Below, piece by piece: positions 6,817 through 14,325 of a stretch of DNA of 64,000 nucleotides. The notes under the pieces are model-generated. The model ran no database searches and was not told where the DNA came from. It saw only the letters and a program-made list of their open reading frames with translations. The position numbers and the translations under genes were made by a program. Numbering within the stretch: the stretch's first letter is position 1; every line of letters starts with the position of its first letter. Source of the stretch: a virus; the IMG/VR virus record IMGVR_UViG_3300021139_000007, positions 1 to 64,000 of that record; one strand, written 5' to 3'.

Positions 6817-7038
6817 TTAGTGTTCATAAATTTGCTTCTCTGCATTCAAGTAATAAGGTATATTCCCATTTGTAAAATAAAACTCTTTGTCTTTTCCTGA
6901 CCTATCTTTACCTAAGTAAACAAAGGCTTTTTCTGACATCTTTAATCCTTTTGAATTTGTTTCTGTTTCCCTTTTAAAAACTAATTTCTGTTTGTTGTAA
7001 ATTATAACTAATGGAGTTATTGTTTTTTCATTTTCCAT
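6817..7038 (-). CDS. Small hypothetical protein
   Basis: 73 residues, rich in Lys, Glu and aromatic residues, with alternating hydrophobics (LVIIYNKQKLVFKR, YLGKDRSGKDKEFYF) that suggest a beta-sheet fold. No family recognised. It lies between the wHTH gene and an intergenic region carrying a 12-bp inverted repeat that may regulate it. Confidence 0.55.
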   Translation of the reverse strand: MENEKTITPLVIIYNKQKLVFKRETETNSKGLKMSEKAFVYLGKDRSGKDKEFYFTNGNIPYYLNAEKQIYEH

Positions 7039-7062
7039 AAACTTAATTTAAGGCTTAAATTT

Positions 7063-7113
7063 GGAACTTAATACACTAAGTAATACAAACACTCATTTTA
7101 GGTATTAAGTTCC
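7063..7113. repeat. 12-bp inverted repeat with candidate repressor half-sites
   Basis: GGAACTTAATAC (7063-7074) is the exact reverse complement of GTATTAAGTTCC (7102-7113), separated by 27 bases. The decamer core GGAACTTAAT recurs at 10730-10739 between the boxes of the repressor gene's promoter. That recurrence favours an operator. In RNA from the minus strand the same sequence would form a hairpin between two operon genes, so a transcription or decay signal is the alternative. Confidence 0.6.
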
Positions 7114-7125
7114 GAAATTCGTTTA

Positions 7126-7437
7126 TCAGAAAGGCAAATCTGAACAATCTAAATCATTTGTGTCTTGCTGACTTAATGGTTCTCCACTAAAGTTATTTTG
7201 ATTTGGTTTTATTTTCCCATTACCAAAATACACTTTGCCTTCTGAATCTGATTTTTCTTTTGTGCTATTAAGCTGCAAACTAAAATCTTTAAAGTCATCT
7301 TTGTTGTCATTACACCACCCTGTAAAATTGCAGTATATTTTACCATTACCTGCCTTACTAAAAGCACTATGACCTGCTTTTGCTTCTTTTAATAAATCGG
7401 TCAAACATATCGACCCGTTAATTCTAATTCTCTCCAT
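7126..7437 (-). CDS. Putative single-stranded DNA-binding protein with SSB-type tail
   Basis: 103 residues. The last residues, NDLDCSDLPF, form an acidic tail ending in DLPF, the hallmark with which SSB proteins bind primases, helicases and repair partners. Residues 1-75 (MERIRINGSICLTDLL..., KIYCNFTGWCND, DFSLQLNSTKEK, GKVYFGNGK) look beta-rich and could be a small OB fold, though diverged beyond certain recognition. It lies two genes from the primase-helicase. The tail is seen; the OB fold and function are inferred. Confidence 0.6.
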   Translation of the reverse strand: MERIRINGSICLTDLLKEAKAGHSAFSKAGNGKIYCNFTGWCNDNKDDFKDFSLQLNSTKEKSDSEGKVYFGNGKIKPNQNNFSGEPLSQQDTNDLDCSDLPF

Positions 7438-7466
7438 CTTGTTTTATTTGTTTAATTGTTAAAAAA

Positions 7467-7700
7467 CTATTTTTTATTAGGGATATTCTTTCTTATTTCT
7501 TCAATAAAATCATGTGCTTGTAAATCTGAATCAAAAATCCCAATCAAAGCCCAATCATCTTCAATTGTTTTGATTGTTAATGTTTGAAAGTTTGTTATAA
7601 TGTAATCTCTTACTTGTTCTATATGAAAACAATTTTGAGTTACTGAATAAAGGGCTACTGACTTACCCCCTATTTCTTTTTTTACAAATTCTAAATTCAT
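7467..7700 (-). CDS. Small hypothetical protein
   Basis: 77 residues with mixed alpha/beta pattern (SVALYSVTQNCFHIEQVRDYIITN, WALIGIFDSDLQAHDFIEEIRKN). The shape resembles small ferredoxin-like or nucleotide-binding folds, but no motif identifies it. It lies between the primase-helicase and the SSB-like gene, so a replication accessory role is plausible. Confidence 0.55.
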   Translation of the reverse strand: MNLEFVKKEIGGKSVALYSVTQNCFHIEQVRDYIITNFQTLTIKTIEDDWALIGIFDSDLQAHDFIEEIRKNIPNKK

Positions 7701-7719
7701 TTTTATTTATTTTAAATTA

Positions 7720-9600
7720 TTAAAAAGGGGCTTCTTCGTTATCGTTATACAATTCACTTTGAAATCCTATTTGACTTACATTGGAATGTTTTTCATTTTT
7801 TACATAAGGCAATCCTCCTTCTTTTTCTGAACAAGTTAAATAGTTATATTGTCTTGTCATTGTGTCAAACGTAAAACTTACCCATCCTTCCTTACCTTGT
7901 TCACTAAATCTAATTTTATCAATATAAACATCTACAATTTTCGTTTCTCTATTTCTTATTATAACCCAACCATTATCAGTTTGATTGTAAAAGTTTGCAG
8001 AACCTGATGCGTTGTATAATGTTAATCTTTGTGATGTGTCTGAATTGTTTTTCGATGAACCTCCTTGCGGTTTTGTCGGATGTACTACTAAAAAAATGTG
8101 TAGATTAAATCTCTTAGCAAATGCAGTAAGTTTTGTCATAAAATGGTTTACATAATTAGTTTCTGTAATCCCATGTGGCATTTGGTGTAATATCTTGTTA
8201 TAAGGGTCAATTATAACACCTTTTATACCGTATTTATTAACTAATTCCTCTAACTTTTTTAATATACCATCTAAAGAAATATCTATTTTACTTGTATCTA
8301 AAAGTTTGAATTTGTCAAATAATTCAATACTACATAAATCTAATAAATGCTTTGGTATTCTATGACTTGCATCCTTCCTAAATCCAAATGCTTTACCAAT
8401 AATTTTTTCAGACAATTTAGCATCGTGTAATTCTGTTGGCTGATTTTCAAAACTCAAAACTCCAAATCTCCAATTTTCTCTTACAGCTAAACTTGCAGCA
8501 ACGTAATCCAAAAATTCACTTTTACCACTTGAAGGTGGTGCTGTTATTAGTGTAACTAATCCACCTTGAAAACGAATGTAATTATCAAATCCTTGTATTC
8601 CACAAGGAGTGCCAGAAGGTATCCCATTTTCATATAAATCAAAAAGCCTGTCTTTACGTTCATTTTCGGAAATTAAACCTTCTATTGGTACTTGTGTAGC
8701 ATTTAATACTATTTCAGCCAATTTTGACGCACCTAATTTAACGAGAACATCATTTGCATCCTTACAATGAGTATCTAAGTTATTGAAATCAACAACCCAA
8801 CACCTATCTACACCAAACCTAAACATTAATTCATCTTTAAGTTTTCTTCCTGCTTCATCGTTATCTGTGGCAATTATTATTTTTTCTTTATTTAAAAAAT
8901 ATTCATAACAATTATCAACATACTTCAAATTACTATTTGCACCATTAGGTACGCTTACGCAATTATGAATACCTGCTTCATACATACTAAGACAATCTAT
9001 TTCACCTTCTACAATAACACATTCTTTAGTATCTTTTATTGCATCTAAATTATAAAATATTAATTCGGCATCTTTTTCAAGTTTCATATCCTTATTTGCA
9101 CCACGAAACTTTATATTTATTATTTCGCCATCTCTCATGTAATTGAAACATAAAACCTTTATTTCCTTTTTTGATTTTGGCATATACTCTAAAGATTCAG
9201 TTACATTAAATCGAAGTAAAGTGTTGTTAGATATTTTTCTTACATTCTCAAAATTTTCTAAAAAAGGTTTAGATAATTTTTCAAGTCTTGGAATAGGCAT
9301 TTTTATTTCCTTTGATTCACCCTCTAATTGAAAATTTGAATATTCAGCAACTTTTTTTACAGCATCAATAAAACCTAAATTTTCAGCATAAGCAACAAAG
9401 TCTATTGCATCTCCTGATTTTCCACAACCAAAACACTTAAATCTATTTTTACTTGGCTGTAAATGCAATGAATCTGATTTCTCATTATGAAAAATACAAC
9501 TTGTAACATAATTTGAACCTTGCTTTTTAAATTTTGTGTATCTATTGGCAATGTCAACAATATTTACTTCACTTTTTAATCTATCTAAATTGGTAAACAT
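7720..9600 (-). CDS. DNA primase-helicase (CHC2, TOPRIM and DnaB-like domains)
   Basis: 626 residues, built like phage T7 gp4 and mitochondrial Twinkle. Residues ~30-65 are the CHC2 zinc finger (CIFH... CFGCG). A TOPRIM domain follows with VEGEID near 198 and ATDNDEAG near 248. The C-terminal half is a RecA-type DnaB helicase with Walker A APPSSGKSE near 353-362 and Walker B VIIDPYN further on. It would unwind DNA 5' to 3' and lay RNA primers. No phage DNA polymerase is seen in the window, so it probably feeds the host polymerase or one encoded outside. Confidence 0.93.
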   Translation of the reverse strand: MFTNLDRLKSEVNIVDIANRYTKFKKQGSNYVTSCIFHNEKSDSLHLQPSKNRFKCFGCGKSGDAIDFVAYAENLGFIDAVKKVAEYSNFQLEGESKEIKMPIPRLEKLSKPFLENFENVRKISNNTLLRFNVTESLEYMPKSKKEIKVLCFNYMRDGEIINIKFRGANKDMKLEKDAELIFYNLDAIKDTKECVIVEGEIDCLSMYEAGIHNCVSVPNGANSNLKYVDNCYEYFLNKEKIIIATDNDEAGRKLKDELMFRFGVDRCWVVDFNNLDTHCKDANDVLVKLGASKLAEIVLNATQVPIEGLISENERKDRLFDLYENGIPSGTPCGIQGFDNYIRFQGGLVTLITAPPSSGKSEFLDYVAASLAVRENWRFGVLSFENQPTELHDAKLSEKIIGKAFGFRKDASHRIPKHLLDLCSIELFDKFKLLDTSKIDISLDGILKKLEELVNKYGIKGVIIDPYNKILHQMPHGITETNYVNHFMTKLTAFAKRFNLHIFLVVHPTKPQGGSSKNNSDTSQRLTLYNASGSANFYNQTDNGWVIIRNRETKIVDVYIDKIRFSEQGKEGWVSFTFDTMTRQYNYLTCSEKEGGLPYVKNEKHSNVSQIGFQSELYNDNEEAPF

Positions 9601-9618
9601 TAAATTAAATTTATTTTT

Positions 9619-10473
9619 TTAATAATCGTCATCTATTTTACCTTCTTGAAGTAGTTTAAAAAATTCTTCTCTAGTTGAAGCTAAATGACCATAACGTTCT
9701 TGCCAATACTCTTTTACACCTTCTTCGTAAACAACAGGTTTTGTAATTACCTTATTTGTTACTACATTTTTATTTGATGTTATTATTTCATCATTAAATG
9801 ATTTATTATTGAGGTATGTACTAGGGTCTTTTCTATAAATTTTATCAGGTTGTGCAATTTTATAATCAGGTATATGCTTTATAGCTAACTCCCTTTCATT
9901 ATCACTAAGAGACTGCCATTTCTTTTTTAACTTACCCTTTTCACCTACTTTTTTATCATACAAATCCCAAAAAACATCAAAAGATATATTTATATCATTA
10001 TCATTTACAGTAACATTTACATTATCATTTACATTAACAGCGACTGAAGCGATACCATCCGATACGGTGCGATTGTTATTATCACTATCCGATACTGTGC
10101 GACGTTTTTTATCGCTATCCGATACGGAATGATTTCTCTTCCTATCAATTATTATATTATCAGCTTCTTCTATTGTGATTTCGTTTGAAATAACTTTATC
10201 GTATAAGTCTTTATTCCATCTCTTTAGATTACCTAGCTTACCACCATCTGACTTTTGGTTTAACTTCCCTTCCCAATTTCTTAAATCCCTTTTAAGTTGC
10301 TGTTTAATTGGTTCAAAAGCAACTTTTAATAACCTGTCTTCCATTATAGGATTTAAGTCGTTTACATATTGAAGTATATGCTTTATTAATCTACCTGCTT
10401 CTTCATCGGTAAGTTCATCAAATGTTGTAATAAAATCACAGTAAAGGACAAACGATTTTTTATCTTTAGCCAT
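9619..10473 (-). CDS. Replication initiator-like protein (DUF6291 N-terminus)
   Basis: 284 residues. The start (SFVLYCDFITTFDELTDEEAGRLI, ~7-30) matches the DUF6291 type of phage N-terminal domain, and the C-terminal region FWDLYDKKVGEKGKLKKKWQSL resembles the C-terminal domain of phage replication and DnaC/DnaD-loader proteins. The middle (~114-165) is low complexity: a ten-residue repeat with SVSDSD, then Asn/Asp/Val-rich runs. The DNA encoding the repeats holds three iteron-like units, as in lambda O where the origin is inside the initiator gene. Its position next to the primase-helicase fits a helicase-loading role. Confidence 0.7.
   Translation of the reverse strand: MAKDKKSFVLYCDFITTFDELTDEEAGRLIKHILQYVNDLNPIMEDRLLKVAFEPIKQQLKRDLRNWEGKLNQKSDGGKLGNLKRWNKDLYDKVISNEITIEEADNIIIDRKRNHSVSDSDKKRRTVSDSDNNNRTVSDGIASVAVNVNDNVNVTVNDNDINISFDVFWDLYDKKVGEKGKLKKKWQSLSDNERELAIKHIPDYKIAQPDKIYRKDPSTYLNNKSFNDEIITSNKNVVTNKVITKPVVYEEGVKEYWQERYGHLASTREEFFKLLQEGKIDDDY
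9998..10132. other. Candidate replication origin: iterons plus AT-rich element
   Basis: A 16-bp unit ATCCGATACkGTGCGA occurs at 10057-10072, 10087-10102 and, with changes, 10117-10132, at an exact 30-bp period (about three helical turns). Beside it lies AT-rich DNA with a 12-bp direct repeat TTATCATTTACA at 9998-10009 and 10022-10033. Iterons next to an AT-rich unwinding element inside the initiator gene is the architecture of the lambda origin. The repeats also encode a ten-residue protein repeat, so a purely coding explanation remains possible. Confidence 0.55.
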
Positions 10474-10505
10474 TTTGAATACTTCTTAAAATTATTAATA
10501 TTGAT

Positions 10506-10697
10506 TTAAAAATCAGTTCCAAGTATTTCGTTAATTTTTGTTCTATTTTTTTCAGAAAGTTCACGTTCTTTACTAAATATCAAGGATATATGACTAGGAG
10601 AAAATTCTAACTTATCACATAGCCATTGCCTTTTAATACCTCTTTCTTTTAAATACTCGGATATTAAATCCCTTGTGTCTTTTTTTTCTTTATCCAT
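10506..10697 (-). CDS. XRE-family HTH repressor (C1/Cro-like)
   Basis: 63 residues from the ATG at 10697. RDLISEYLKERGIKRQWLCDKLEFSPSHISLIFSKER is a classic Cro/C1 helix-turn-helix with recognition helix SPSHISLIF. An upstream ATG at 10727 would add ten residues but lies inside the -7 box TATGTTTG, so the shorter start is chosen. It is transcribed away from the plus-strand early genes across a 125-base divergent region, the usual position of a phage master repressor. No oligomerisation or cleavage domain is present, so it is Cro-like in size. Confidence 0.8.
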   Translation of the reverse strand: MDKEKKDTRDLISEYLKERGIKRQWLCDKLEFSPSHISLIFSKERELSEKNRTKINEILGTDF

Positions 10698-10710
10698 TTT
10701 GTTATTTGTT

Positions 10711-10789
10711 TTTTGAAATGCAAACATAGGGAACTTAATCTTACAAAAGAAATTTATTTTTCTGAAATTATTTTTTCTTTATTTCAAAA
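10711..10789. promoter_or_regulatory. Divergent control region with inverted repeat
   Basis: TTTTGAAAT at 10711-10719 is repeated inverted as ATTTCAAAA at 10781-10789, flanking the space between the two divergent promoters. Half-copies (GAAAT/ATTTC) lie between them. These may be operator sites of the XRE protein. The AT-richness makes chance matches fairly likely. Confidence 0.4.
10721..10747 (-). promoter_or_regulatory. Minus-strand promoter of the repressor/replication operon with embedded operator
   Basis: On the minus strand TATGTTTG (10728-10721) matches TAnnTTTG. A TTTG (10747-10744) lies 15 bases upstream, a little short of the usual spacer. The decamer GGAACTTAAT (plus-strand reading, 10730-10739) fills the spacer and recurs twice near 7063-7113, suggesting autoregulation. 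This is the only good promoter seen for the minus operon that ends at 2339. Confidence 0.5.
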
Positions 10790-10797
10790 TACTTCCA

Positions 10798-10805
10798 TAC
10801 ATTTG
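10798..10805 (+). promoter_or_regulatory. -7 box of the rightward early promoter
   Basis: TACATTTG at 10798-10805 is identical to the -7 box of the left-end promoter. The -33 element is poor (TTTC near 10775), as expected for a promoter that might need activation. The start would be near 10811, about 12 bases before the first ATG. Confidence 0.45.
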
Positions 10806-10822
10806 TGCCAAAATAAAAGAAA

Positions 10823-11101
10823 ATGAAAAAAGATATAAGCGAGTTCAATTATATGTGGACTAAAATTGAAAGTAATTTCGATTGGCATAAAATAAAGTCA
10901 GTTATGTTTATTTTAGCTTGGAGTTATGATGAAAACCCAATTACTATACTTAAATTAAAAGAAAAAGCTAAAGATGTTTTACTAGAAGCCTTTTTTTTGG
11001 GAGAAGGTCAAATATCATCAGGTGGTTTTGTGGGTGAATGTACAGGAGAGGGGTTGCATCTTTCTTTTGTTGTAGAGGAAGTTTTTACAGGGGATTTTTA
11101 A
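10823..11101 (+). CDS. Hypothetical early protein
   Basis: 92 residues (MKKDISEFNYMWTKIESNFDWHKIKSVMFILAW...). The N-terminal half is predicted helical and aromatic; the C-terminal half is Gly-rich (GEGQISSGGFVGECTGEG). It is the first gene of the rightward operon opposite the XRE repressor, the position of cro or other early regulators, but it has no visible helix-turn-helix. No family recognised. Confidence 0.6.
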   Translation: MKKDISEFNYMWTKIESNFDWHKIKSVMFILAWSYDENPITILKLKEKAKDVLLEAFFLGEGQISSGGFVGECTGEGLHLSFVVEEVFTGDF

Positions 11102-11111
11102 ACTAAAAAAT

Positions 11112-11390
11112 ATGACACAAAAAAAAGCACAAGAAATCCCAATTAATCAATTGGAGAAAGACTTAAACACTTTTAAAGAAAAGTTTTACAAAAAAAAGAA
11201 CATAATGGATTACGGTACTTTTTTAGTTTACCATAGAATCCCTAATGGATTAACGACTCAATTAGTAGAAGAAGCTACTAAGTTAATACTTACTTCAAAA
11301 CTTAATTTAAGAGTAAAAAGTAATCGTGATGAAACAGGGAAGTTTGCAGATACTATCATCATCGAAGAAAATACCACAACAAAATGCTAA
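11112..11390 (+). CDS. Hypothetical early protein
   Basis: 92 residues. A Lys/Glu-rich N-terminal part (IPINQLEKDLNTFKEKFYKKK) is followed by HRIPNGLTTQLVEEATKLI. It overlaps the NinG-like gene by seven bases and so is probably co-translated with it, which suggests a recombination-related job. No family recognised. Confidence 0.55.
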   Translation: MTQKKAQEIPINQLEKDLNTFKEKFYKKKNIMDYGTFLVYHRIPNGLTTQLVEEATKLILTSKLNLRVKSNRDETGKFADTIIIEENTTTKC

Positions 11391-11953
11391 GAAATTCCAC
11401 CATAGTACCCAAGAAAAAGAAATGCAAGTGTGGATGCGGTAAGGAAGGTTATATTTTTTCTCATGGTATGATTAAAGAATGTTATCAAAGAAAAAATCCC
11501 CCAACACCAATAGCTAAATTCTCAAAGAAAAGAGAAGCAGAAGTATTTGGTGAGGGGGAGTGTTTTCAAAATTTAGTAAACGACCTAGATGTCCTTACTT
11601 CTAAAATTGTAAGAATAAAAAACGCAAGGATTGATGGTCAAGTTTCTTGTTTTGTTTGTGGCGTAGAAAAGCATTGGAAGAATATGCACAACTCCCACTA
11701 CATAGATAGAAAACATTTAGGACTAAGGTTTAGTACCGATAATTGCAAATGCAGTTGTCCTTCATGCAACTTATTACATAATGATAACAAAAAGCCTTAT
11801 ACTGACAAGTTAGAAGAAGAAAAAAAAGGTATAACTGAATACCTTATCGAACAATCAAGAATCCCCTACAAGTGGACTATTGGAGAGTTAAAAGAGTTAC
11901 GGCAGGAGTATCAAAGTCGATTAGTATTTTTAATGTTGAAGTTTAATAAATAA
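11384..11953 (+). CDS. ninG: NinG/Rap-like recombination endonuclease
   Basis: 189 residues. An N-terminal Cys cluster (CKCGCGKEG) precedes the NinG core: CFVCG near 89-93, then HNSHYIDRKHLGLRFSTDNC and CSCPSCN, an HNH-like zinc arrangement. Lambda NinG (Rap) cleaves branched DNA and Holliday junctions during Red recombination. No recombinase (Erf, RecT or Beta) is visible in the window, so it may act with host recombination or on replication intermediates. Length and motif order fit the family well. Confidence 0.85.
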   Translation: MLRNSTIVPKKKKCKCGCGKEGYIFSHGMIKECYQRKNPPTPIAKFSKKREAEVFGEGECFQNLVNDLDVLTSKIVRIKNARIDGQVSCFVCGVEKHWKNMHNSHYIDRKHLGLRFSTDNCKCSCPSCNLLHNDNKKPYTDKLEEEKKGITEYLIEQSRIPYKWTIGELKELRQEYQSRLVFLMLKFNK

Positions 11954-11992
11954 TGGCAATATAAGTATCAAATTAAGAAATATAAATTAACG

Positions 11993-12124
11993 ATGTTTAA
12001 AAAAATAATAAATAAGATTTTCGGATTTGGTGGTGATGAATTACCAAAAATATGCCCTAATTGTGGTGAAAGAAATTTCATAAGAGGTCATTGTCACTCA
12101 TGCGGGTATGATACTACTTGGTAA
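11993..12124 (+). CDS. Small zinc-ribbon protein
   Basis: A 43-residue frame. CPNCG and, 13 residues on, CHSCG form a compact two-knuckle zinc ribbon after a basic N-terminus (MFKKIINKIFG). Such micro-proteins often bind nucleic acid or RNA polymerase. It is too short for most gene finders; the four well-placed cysteines argue that it is real. Confidence 0.6.
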   Translation: MFKKIINKIFGFGGDELPKICPNCGERNFIRGHCHSCGYDTTW

Positions 12125-12160
12125 AAAAATACTAATAATAGATTTTATAAATTAAAATAG

Positions 12161-12190
12161 TTGAATATTTGAAAATAATTCCTATTTTTG
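12161..12190 (+). promoter_or_regulatory. Promoter of the glycosylation/late operon
   Basis: TTG at 12161-12163, a 19-base spacer and TATTTTTG at 12183-12190 fit the Bacteroidota consensus. Transcription from near 12197 would give a leader of about 125 bases before the first ATG at 12324. Confidence 0.55.
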
Positions 12191-12256
12191 TCCCGCTTAT
12201 TGATTTTCGTTATGTATAAAATTATTTACTTTATTAGCCCTCGACTTAGATGCGTT

Positions 12257-12311
12257 CCCCCCTTCATGGCGAAAACGATAAGCCTTCTATGTTCGGGGGT
12301 TAGTGTTTTTT
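12257..12311 (+). promoter_or_regulatory. Structured GC-rich leader with hairpin and T-run
   Basis: CCCCC (about 12257-12262) pairs with GGGGG (12295-12299). Inside, CAT (12265-12267) pairs with ATG (12289-12291) and GGC (12268-12270) with GCC (12282-12284), closing a loop GAAAACGATAA. A run of six Ts follows at 12306-12311. It lies between a promoter and the first gene of the operon, so it could be an attenuator, a regulatory leader or the end of a short RNA. Its base composition stands out from the AT-rich surroundings. Confidence 0.45.
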
Positions 12312-12323
12312 ATACTACTACAC

Positions 12324-13271
12324 ATGAGTAAGCAACGATTACTTTTTATAAAACAAGAATGCCTTAGTTACAGTTCAGTAGCTATGCTAAAGGCATTTCA
12401 AGACGTAGGGTATGATGTTCTTGATTTTGATTGGCAAAAGTGTAGGTTTGAAAATGGTATTGAAAAATTAAACGAGGAAGTAATTAGGTTATCAAAAGGA
12501 TTTTCCCCTGACGTTACTTTCGTTCATATTCAGTTGCCTAATGTTTTTACTACTGAAACTTTTAAAGCATTAGCAGAAAATAGTTTCGTAATTAACTTTA
12601 CAGAAGATGTAAGAGAAGATACAAGTTGGTACGAAGATGCTGCCCCACACATAGGACTTACTGTTTTTACAAACTTAGATGACGTAGAAAAGTTTAAGTC
12701 AAAAGGAATTGACAACGTTACATTCATGCCAACAAGTTACAATGACTTATGGTATAGACCAATGCCTAAAACTGAAAAGTATTATGGTGACATTGTTTTT
12801 GTCGGTAACAATTACTTAGGTACTAATCATAATTTCCCCAAGTCAAAAGAAAGGTACGACATGGTACAGTATCTTAAAAAAGAATTTGGAGAAAGATTTC
12901 AAGTGTATGGTTTGAATTGGGGTAAAGAAATAAAAATGCTAAACCCCGCACAATCAATAGAAGCATATAACAACGCTAAGATAGTCATTACACAAAACAA
13001 CTTTGAAAGAAAAGGTTATCAATCAGACAGGGCTTTTAATGCTATTGGGTGTGGTGCTTTTGTAATCGCACAGTACTTTGATGGAATAGAAGAACAATTT
13101 GATGGGAAATTATTTTGGTGGGATAACTTCTACAACTTAGCTGACATCTGTAACAACATACTCGATTCCCCTAAATACATAGAAAATGCTGCTGAAAAAG
13201 AAAATGAAGTAGTTGTTAATAATCATAGGTGGGTAAATAGATTTGATTACTTAAAACAGTTTATTAAATGA
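12324..13271 (+). CDS. CgeB-like GT-B glycosyltransferase
   Basis: About 315 residues from the ATG at 12324; a GTG at 12303 would add seven unlikely residues. It has the two-lobed pattern of GT-B enzymes related to CgeB (Glyco_trans_1_2): an N-terminal lobe with DVTFVHIQLPNVF, a linker DIVFVGNNYLG, and a C-terminal lobe with AYNNAKIVITQNNFERKGYQSDRAFNAIGCGAFVIAQ, where Glu/Asp and the GCGA turn bind the nucleotide-sugar. It is the first of a block of sugar-transfer genes. The acceptor (virion protein, DNA or host polysaccharide) is unknown. Confidence 0.8.
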   Translation: MSKQRLLFIKQECLSYSSVAMLKAFQDVGYDVLDFDWQKCRFENGIEKLNEEVIRLSKGFSPDVTFVHIQLPNVFTTETFKALAENSFVINFTEDVREDTSWYEDAAPHIGLTVFTNLDDVEKFKSKGIDNVTFMPTSYNDLWYRPMPKTEKYYGDIVFVGNNYLGTNHNFPKSKERYDMVQYLKKEFGERFQVYGLNWGKEIKMLNPAQSIEAYNNAKIVITQNNFERKGYQSDRAFNAIGCGAFVIAQYFDGIEEQFDGKLFWWDNFYNLADICNNILDSPKYIENAAEKENEVVVNNHRWVNRFDYLKQFIK

Positions 13272-13465
13272 CAGACAGAACAGCAAATAGTACACCTTGC
13301 TACATGGCACACATGATAGATGGAGAAATACCTTATTTTGGTGATTGTGAAGAATCTAAGAAATATGAAGGGAAAGTTTGTGATTGTGGTAAACTAAAAG
13401 TTATTGTAGAATATTGTGGGTGTCCTAGTTGCCCCGAAAAAACTAAATTTGTAGAGAATGATTAA
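13268..13465 (+). CDS. Small Cys-rich protein, possible zinc ribbon
   Basis: 65 residues with eight cysteines, including CDCG and, further on, CGCPSCPEK, consistent with a metal-binding knuckle pair. It overlaps the glycosyltransferase before it (ATGA) and the wHTH gene after it, so all three are likely co-translated. No named family recognised. Confidence 0.55.
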   Translation: MTDRTANSTPCYMAHMIDGEIPYFGDCEESKKYEGKVCDCGKLKVIVEYCGCPSCPEKTKFVEND

Positions 13466-14267
13466 TGGTAATGAGGAATACGATTTACAGAACGAAAATT
13501 TCGATATTTACGTTTCAAATACTTTATCAGAGATGACAGAGTATGAAAGAAATCTATTGCCTACTAAGTTAATGATGAAAATATGTACTAAGACAGGTAA
13601 TTTTAATTCTAAGAAAGGGAGTAAAATGACTTTTCTTGAAAAAATGTACGCTTTATGGAAAGCCAAAGGCAGAAGAGTTTATATAGTAGTTGAAGATGAA
13701 GAAAACGGATTGTCTCATCAAGAATTTCAAGAAATAAGAGAAAATATTACGAAATCTAAGAAATTACAAACGAAAACAGAAGACCCTTTTGAGAAAGCTA
13801 AGACAGAAAACTTTTTCGTACTTGGTACGAAAGAATTGTGCGATACTTTTTCGTATATGAACAAAATAAATTGCTCTAATTTTTTTAATTATCTTACGAA
13901 AACTAAAAATACTAATCCATCTAATATCGCTAAATTTAAAAATGAAGTAAATAGTATCGTTAGATTTATATGGAGATATGAAGCTATAAAGAAGAAGATG
14001 AATATGTCTTTACAGTTGTCAATGCCTGAATTACTTGTTTTATTGTACCTATATGACGGTCAATTAATGAAAAGTAGTACTATACACAATACTGTTTTCA
14101 AATATACTTATCAATCAAGTGCTACAAAGATGAAAGTAGCATTTAGTAACTTGCAACAAAAAGGATTAATAGTAAAAAGCGGTGTTTTCTCTAACGCAAA
14201 ATTAGCTATAACGGAACTTGGTAAAGAAAAAATAAACGAATTGCTTCCGAAAATATTAAATTTTTAA
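13458..14267 (+). CDS. Winged-helix protein, regulator or small-terminase candidate
   Basis: 269 residues. The C-terminal ~90 residues (LSMPELLVLLYLYDGQLMKSSTIH..., KMKVAFSNLQQKGLIVKSG..., LAITELGKEKINELL) form a MarR-like winged helix. The N-terminal part is Lys-rich with no known domain (MTFLEKMYALWKAKGRRVYIVVEDEE). It may control the late operon. No small terminase is recognised in the window and this DNA-binding protein lies upstream of the large subunit, so TerS is an alternative. Confidence 0.55.
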   Translation: MINGNEEYDLQNENFDIYVSNTLSEMTEYERNLLPTKLMMKICTKTGNFNSKKGSKMTFLEKMYALWKAKGRRVYIVVEDEENGLSHQEFQEIRENITKSKKLQTKTEDPFEKAKTENFFVLGTKELCDTFSYMNKINCSNFFNYLTKTKNTNPSNIAKFKNEVNSIVRFIWRYEAIKKKMNMSLQLSMPELLVLLYLYDGQLMKSSTIHNTVFKYTYQSSATKMKVAFSNLQQKGLIVKSGVFSNAKLAITELGKEKINELLPKILNF

Positions 14268-14325
14268 CGAAAAAAATTTAGTACCAATAAATAATACTAT
14301 TTTTACAAAAGAAATTGGTTAATTG

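Noticed and set aside
10698-10727. Extended N-terminus of the XRE repressor
   Set aside because: Its ATG lies inside the -7 box, so it would not be in the transcript.
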